Shown in pieces: positions 59,976 to 64,000 of a stretch of 64,000 bases of DNA (its first letter is position 1; the number at the start of each line of letters is the position of its first letter). The stretch spans positions 1-64,000 of the forward strand of contig CAIXHP010000030.1 in NCBI GenBank assembly GCA_903919315.1. Reading direction: 5' to 3'. The position numbers and the translations under genes were made by a program. This DNA is from an uncultured Pseudomonadota bacterium (GTDB lineage: Bacteria > Pseudomonadota > Alphaproteobacteria > UBA9219). Below the pieces are notes generated by a model. That model was not told the DNA's origin. It ran no database searches and saw nothing but the letters and a program-made list of their open reading frames with translations.

Positions 59976-60158
59976 ATGAAAAACATCCCCATCGCCCCAC
60001 AGATCCAAGACGAAATCGCCTCACTTCTCGCGCTGGGATTCCTGCGCCTGAAAATGCGAGAAATCACTGCAAATAAAGCACTTATGAAGCGAAAAGCTCT
60101 CGACTTCAGGGCGAACAAGAGCGTTCCTGTCGTGCAGGAGCATGACGATGAACAATGA
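59976..60158 (+). CDS. Small leader gene of recombinase cassette B
   Basis: 60 residues from the ATG at 59976. EIASLLALGFLRLK matches the corresponding short product in cassette A, and it overlaps the DUF2924 start by 17 bp. Function unknown; the conserved position makes it credible. Confidence 0.65.
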   Translation: MKNIPIAPQIQDEIASLLALGFLRLKMREITANKALMKRKALDFRANKSVPVVQEHDDEQ

Positions 60159-60594
60159 GCTTTTAGCCAAAATCGCCGCATTACAAACAATGCCTTTCAA
60201 TCAACTGAAAAAGCTCTGGCGCGAAGTTTACGAGACCGATCTTCCCAGCCTTAATCGCAAATGGATTGTCAGCAAGTTGGCGTACCGCATTCAGGAGCTG
60301 GCCTTGGAAAAGGAAGTCGGCTCCTTGGAGCAGCGGCTCGATGCCCTGGCCAAAGTTCGCCTCGGCAACGATCTGAAAAAAGAGCGCAAACGCCCAATCC
60401 ACCGTCCGCTGACAGGAACGCGCCTCATCCGCGATTATGGCGGCGTCGAATATCAGGTCACGGTTCTGGCCGATGGCTTTGCCTTCGATGGCCGCAAATA
60501 CAAAAGCCTTTCGCGCATCGCCCAAGTCATTACCGGCAAAGCATGGTCAGGCCCCGCGTTTTTCGGATTGGTCGGCAAGAAAGGCGCAGCATGA
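60142..60594 (+). CDS. DUF2924 protein of recombinase cassette B
   Basis: 150 residues. MPFNQLKKLWREVY, SKLAYRIQELALEK, TGTRLIRDYGG and GRKYKSLSRIAQVITGKAW are clear DUF2924 motifs shared with 7019-7468. It ends in ATGA overlap with the recombinase. Likely accessory to recombination. Confidence 0.92.
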   Translation: MTMNNELLAKIAALQTMPFNQLKKLWREVYETDLPSLNRKWIVSKLAYRIQELALEKEVGSLEQRLDALAKVRLGNDLKKERKRPIHRPLTGTRLIRDYGGVEYQVTVLADGFAFDGRKYKSLSRIAQVITGKAWSGPAFFGLVGKKGAA

Positions 60595-61934
60595 ACGCAT
60601 CCACACGACCACGCATCCGATGCGCTGTTTACACCCGCAAATCATCCGAAGACGGTCTGGAACAGGATTATAACAGCCTCGACGCTCAACGTGATGCCAG
60701 CGAATCCTATATCGCCTCGCAGAAACACGAAGGCTGGGTTCTTGTCCCTGATCCTTATGACGATGGTGGGTTCTCCGGCGGCAACACAAACCGCCCCGGC
60801 CTTAAACGGCTTCTTGCTGATATTGAAGCCCGCAGGATAGACATCGTGGTCGTCTATAAAATTGACCGCCTCACGCGCTCCTTGATGGATTTTGCAAAGC
60901 TGATCGAAGTCTTCGACAAACACAATGTTAGCTTCGTCTCCGTCACGCAGCAGTTCAACACGACGACACCGATGGGGCGCTTGATCCTGAACGTCCTATT
61001 GTCCTTCGCCCAGTTCGAGCGCGAACAGACGGGCGAACGCATCCGCGACAAAGTTGCCGCTAGCAAAAAGAAAGGCATGTGGATGGGCGGCTGCCCGCCG
61101 CTTGGTTATGATGTTGTCGATCGCAAGCTGATCATCAACCCCAAAGAGGCCGCAATCGTCAAAAAGATATTCCTGCGTTTCATCACGTTGCGCTCGACCA
61201 CGCTGCTGGGACGGGAATTAAAACTGCAAGGCATTAGAGGTAAAACCTATATCACCCAGACTGGCAACCAGCGCTATGGATCGCCGCTCTGCCTCAACCA
61301 GCTTTATCGCATCCTGAACAACAAGGTCTATCTGGGTCTGATTACTCACAAGGGAAACACCTACCCTGGTCAACACGAAGCTATTATCGATCAGAATATA
61401 TGGGATGAGGTGCGCGACGTAATGGGAGAAAGTTCGTTTCTTCGAGGTCGCCGCACAGCAACCAAAGAGTTCGCGTTATTGAAAGGTCTCGTTTTCTGCG
61501 GCCTTTGCGGATCTCCCTATACGCCGGTACACACACTTAAAAACGGCAAGAAATACCGCTATTACAAGCCCAGCCATCAAATACGGGGCATCAATGAAGA
61601 ATGCCCCATCGGCAGTGTGGGCGCAGGCGAATTGGAAAACGTGGTCTTGGCTCAACTGAAAGAGATCTTTCTCAAACCGGAGATCATTATCAAAACATGG
61701 GAGAAGGCACACAGTCAGGATGCGACTATCATGGAGCGAGAAATCAAGAAAGCGCTGCGCAACATCGATCCTGTCTGGAATGAGCTTTTTCCTGTCGAGC
61801 AAGCGCGCATTGTCAATTTGCTGATCGAGCGCGTCACGATCCAAGAGGAAGGCATCGACATCAAATTTCGTAACACAGGTCTTGAATCCTTGGCGCGGGA
61901 TATGGGCGATTACAAGAAACGGATGGCAGCATGA
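60591..61934 (+). CDS. Large serine recombinase (integrase of element B)
   Basis: 447 residues from the ATG at 60591. Resolvase domain with YTRKSS (predicted nucleophile Ser18), VYKIDRLTRSLMDFAKL and SFAQFEREQTGERI; recombinase domain, zinc-ribbon (FCGLCGSPY) and coiled coil follow. About half the residues match the integrase of element A by eye, with the C-terminal DNA-binding part less so, which predicts related but not identical sites. Overlaps neighbours by ATGA. Confidence 0.93.
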   Translation: MNASTRPRIRCAVYTRKSSEDGLEQDYNSLDAQRDASESYIASQKHEGWVLVPDPYDDGGFSGGNTNRPGLKRLLADIEARRIDIVVVYKIDRLTRSLMDFAKLIEVFDKHNVSFVSVTQQFNTTTPMGRLILNVLLSFAQFEREQTGERIRDKVAASKKKGMWMGGCPPLGYDVVDRKLIINPKEAAIVKKIFLRFITLRSTTLLGRELKLQGIRGKTYITQTGNQRYGSPLCLNQLYRILNNKVYLGLITHKGNTYPGQHEAIIDQNIWDEVRDVMGESSFLRGRRTATKEFALLKGLVFCGLCGSPYTPVHTLKNGKKYRYYKPSHQIRGINEECPIGSVGAGELENVVLAQLKEIFLKPEIIIKTWEKAHSQDATIMEREIKKALRNIDPVWNELFPVEQARIVNLLIERVTIQEEGIDIKFRNTGLESLARDMGDYKKRMAA

Positions 61935-62317
61935 AAAAGGACGCACATCTTTCCATTCATATTCCTGCCAAACTCACCCGCAAACGTGGGCGCAAGCGAA
62001 TCCTGCTGCCTGATCGGGCAATCCTCCCCCAGCTTGCCCCCGAACAAAACGAACACCTGATCCACGCCTTGCTCTGCGCCCATAAATGGCAAAAGATCAT
62101 CAGCACCAGCAAAATGGAAACCACCGAAGCGTTGGCCAGAAAAATGGGCATTTCGCATGCTTACGTTTGCCGTGTTTTGCGGCTCAATCTTTTGGCGCCG
62201 GATATTCGGCGGGATATTCTCGATGGCCGCCAACCGAAAGGCCTTCGCGTCATCGATATTCTCCAGCCGTTTCCTCTCGTCTGGGACGATCAGCGCAAAC
62301 ATCTGGGGTTTGCGTAG
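61931..62317 (+). CDS. Recombinase-associated HTH protein (cassette B)
   Basis: 128 residues overlapping the recombinase by ATGA. Basic start (KLTRKRGRKRILL) and a helix-turn-helix TEALARKMGISHAYVCRVLRLNLL, then LQPFPLVWDDQ near the end, parallel to the product at 5276-5683. Probably regulates or directs recombination. Confidence 0.78.
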   Translation: MKKDAHLSIHIPAKLTRKRGRKRILLPDRAILPQLAPEQNEHLIHALLCAHKWQKIISTSKMETTEALARKMGISHAYVCRVLRLNLLAPDIRRDILDGRQPKGLRVIDILQPFPLVWDDQRKHLGFA

Positions 62318-62541
62318 TTCCAAACCATGTCGTTAACCAAAATTAATACTTGTAAATAAAGCATTTTTTGTTCCAACGCCATTTTACAGGGGTTAACCAA
62401 TGCATCTACTTGATAACATGGACTAAAACGAACATTTTTATTGATTTTTACGACTCTAGCGTGTATTTATTACGGAAACGCAACGATAAGAACGTGGTCT
62501 ATCGACCTACCCTTTTTAGGTTTTTCGGTGGGATATTTTCT

Positions 62542-63210
62542 ATGCTGGGATTTGACAAAGACCATTATTCGCTAATCGAATTAGCCGAGCGCTGGAAGAT
62601 TCCCTTCAAGGAAATGGAATATCACACGGAGCGCGATCGCCTGGAAGTTCATACATGGCTGGGTGATGTCGTGGCCATACGCCACGTCTTGGCGAGAACA
62701 GCCGATGGAGAAGAGCTGCCGGTTCAAAAAGGCATCATCAGCCTCAACGGCTATTATATCGTCGCGGGCGACGAGTTGCGGAAGATGTACCGCGCGCCAG
62801 GCATTCCAGAAATCAGAAAATTCCATTCACTTGATCGCAGAGAAATTTATACGCTCTATCCTCTGCAAGAATCCTACAAGACCAGTCTATCGGCGCTGGA
62901 AGTAAGCCGCGCCGAACGTGATCGCTTCGAGGCCAACCCTAAGATCCGTGCGCGCATCGTACCCAAGAACAAAACGCGCGCTTCCTCCACGGCGGTGGGT
63001 GGCAGACCCAGCGTCATGAATCTTGTCGTGCGCCATTTCGAAGATCGGGCAACGCAAGGCCGTTTAAAAGAGACGCTTTCCGCCGAGTCCGTTTATCTTG
63101 AAACATGGGCGCATAAAAAGCTCGGCCCTGACGCGCCCGTTGCCAAGACCATCGCCAACAAAATCGGCCCTTCATTCACGTCATACAAAGCGGAAGGCAC
63201 CCACGGTTGA
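62542..63210 (+). CDS. Hypothetical protein of element B
   Basis: 222 residues from the ATG at 62542; the frame extends to 62368 but the added part is AT-rich and unlike the rest. HYSLIELAERWKIPFKEMEYH resembles the start of a helix-turn-helix excisionase/regulator family, and GGRPSVMNLVVRHFEDRAT lies in the C-terminal half. Perhaps a DNA-binding regulator in the place of the repressor module. Confidence 0.7.
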   Translation: MLGFDKDHYSLIELAERWKIPFKEMEYHTERDRLEVHTWLGDVVAIRHVLARTADGEELPVQKGIISLNGYYIVAGDELRKMYRAPGIPEIRKFHSLDRREIYTLYPLQESYKTSLSALEVSRAERDRFEANPKIRARIVPKNKTRASSTAVGGRPSVMNLVVRHFEDRATQGRLKETLSAESVYLETWAHKKLGPDAPVAKTIANKIGPSFTSYKAEGTHG

Positions 63211-63280
63211 ATACCTACGGCGCCGGAGATTTCGGTGATGCCGAATCATTTTTACGCAGAAATCTTCAAAACCAATAAAT

Positions 63281-63385
63281 CCCGAAACCCACCCAAAACC
63301 TTCCCGAAACCTCGGAAGCCTGTTTCTAGCGACAAATCAAGGCATGGCGAAACCGTTTTAGGAGAGTTTAAGGCTCTGTTTCGGG
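63281..63385. repeat. CCCGAAAC repeats upstream of the MerR-like gene
   Basis: CCCGAAAC occurs at 63281-63288 and 63303-63310 in the same orientation, 22 bp apart (about two helical turns), and inverted at 63378-63385 (GTTTCGGG). Candidate binding sites for the regulator or for a recombination directionality factor. Confidence 0.45.
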
Positions 63386-63439
63386 CATAAAATTTGTGAA
63401 CATTAAAGGGTCTCACGCAACATCTCGCGGAGACCAAAA

Positions 63440-63670
63440 ATGGAAGAAGCTCACCTCAACGTTTATCAACTGTCAAAGCGGTGGGGGCTGTCGCCCGGCA
63501 CGCTGGATCATTGGCGGCGTTACGGCAAAGGCCCCCGCTTTCTCAAGATCGGCGGGCATGTCCTCTACCGACTGTGTGACATCACGGCCTATGAAGAACA
63601 ACAAGTACGTCAGACGACCGTCAAACATTCTGGCGTCCCGTTGAACGCTGAAGACGCACGCGCAGCCTGA
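63440..63670 (+). CDS. MerR-like HTH protein (excisionase candidate)
   Basis: 76 residues with a DNA-binding fold of HTH_17 type: NVYQLSKRWGLSPGTLDHWR, GPRFLKIGGHVLYRLCDITAYE. Small proteins of this form act as excisionases or recombination directionality factors near integrases. Position between the recombinase cassette and replication genes fits. Direct evidence for that role is lacking. Confidence 0.8.
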   Translation: MEEAHLNVYQLSKRWGLSPGTLDHWRRYGKGPRFLKIGGHVLYRLCDITAYEEQQVRQTTVKHSGVPLNAEDARAA

Positions 63671-63810
63671 TCCATCATCGTGTTCGTTGCGTCCCCACAC
63701 TATCCGACGATCAAGTCTGATCTGAGACAGATGCATCGCCCTGTCGAGCATCCGTGCGGTGGGTGGCGTGGTGTGCTCATAACACTATTCTTGCCTCAGG
63801 GGGTCGCCAC

Positions 63811-64000
63811 ATGAATGCGAACCCATGGAGCAAGTTTTTCTGGAACGATTGGGAAAATGATCCATCGCTGCGTCTGTGCTCTTTTGCAGCACAGGGCTTT
63901 TGGATGCGGCTTCTCTGTCTCGCGGCAAAATCCAACCCAACCGGCTTCGTAGCCGTGGCAGGACGACCTTGTTCCTCGACGGACATCGCGCGCTTAAGCG
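63811..64000 (+). CDS. Replication protein of element B (N-terminal part, truncated by window edge)
   Basis: The first 63 residues (NPWSKFFWNDWENDPSLRL, WMRLLCLAAKSNPTGFVAV, CSSTDIARLS) are very close to those of the protein at 11030-12061, with DNA that also aligns at roughly four of five positions. It confirms that element B is a relative of element A. The frame continues past the right edge. Confidence 0.88.
   Translation, partial: MNANPWSKFFWNDWENDPSLRLCSFAAQGFWMRLLCLAAKSNPTGFVAVAGRPCSSTDIARLS

Larger units (their letters stand above)
59608..64000 (+). mobile_element. Left part of a second related element (element B, runs off window)
   Basis: The order is a recombinase cassette (59976-62317), an unknown protein, a MerR-like HTH protein and a replication gene closely related to that of element A (start at 63811). 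The cassette points right, opposite to that of element A. The element is probably another prophage in tandem; its right end is unseen. Confidence 0.65.

Overview
The window is bacterial, most likely from an alphaproteobacterium. The prophage tail tip uses the DUF2460 / DUF2163 / NlpC / tail-host-specificity gene order known from alphaproteobacterial gene transfer agents. The serine-recombinase cassettes with DUF2924 partners, the DUF3489 and DUF6900-like proteins and the ParB-fused methyltransferases are also common in that class. I cannot name a genus.

The dominant feature is a near-complete, lambda-like tailed prophage (about 5.0-59.6 kb). It is bracketed by two direct copies of a 38-bp split repeat (4989-5026 and 59608-59645) that look like attachment sites. 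A second, related element begins right after the second copy (59.6-64 kb, running off the window). The DNA left of the first copy (0.2-4.7 kb) resembles the cargo end of yet another such element. The window may therefore show a tandem array of related serine-recombinase prophages.

Layout: 1-75, tail of a transposase-like gene. 203-4717, an operon of small paralogous proteins divergent from an XRE sensor-regulator, a 722-residue unknown protein and a 140-residue unknown protein. 5276-7641 (minus), integration cassette: small ORF, DUF2924, large serine recombinase, HTH protein. 7947-17731, lysogeny, replication and modification: an XRE repressor, zinc-finger primase, C5-cytosine methyltransferase, DnaA-N-like replication protein, two ParB-fused DNA methyltransferases and small early genes. 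17848-28648, packaging, head and tail assembly: TerS, TerL carrying a class-3-type mini-intein, gpW, portal, S49 protease/scaffold, decoration and capsid proteins, connectors, tail tube, and a tail chaperone with a programmed -1 frameshift. 28651-39754, tape measure, GTA-like tail tip and fibres. 39794-41984 (minus), a NucS-like nuclease and a pair of nucleotide-modification-associated proteins (Nmad2, Nmad3). 42130-43194, lysis enzyme and overlapping spanins.

43296-59542 is lower-GC cargo. A tight seven-gene minus-strand operon holds a radical SAM enzyme, two dCTP-deaminase-like proteins around a catalytic-domain-only alanyl-tRNA-synthetase homologue, a prolyl iminopeptidase, a NUDIX hydrolase and a serine beta-lactamase-like hydrolase, with a LuxR-type regulator upstream. 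I regard it as the best candidate for an undescribed system, either modified or aminoacylated nucleotide chemistry or nucleotide-based defence. It is followed by a second XRE plus small-paralog module (51.4-54.2 kb), an EgtD-like methyltransferase, a BsuBI/PstI-type restriction-modification pair and a Schlafen/AlbA_2 protein. The second element (59976 onward) has a mirrored recombinase cassette, an unknown protein, a MerR-like HTH protein and the start of a replication protein homologous to the one at 11030.
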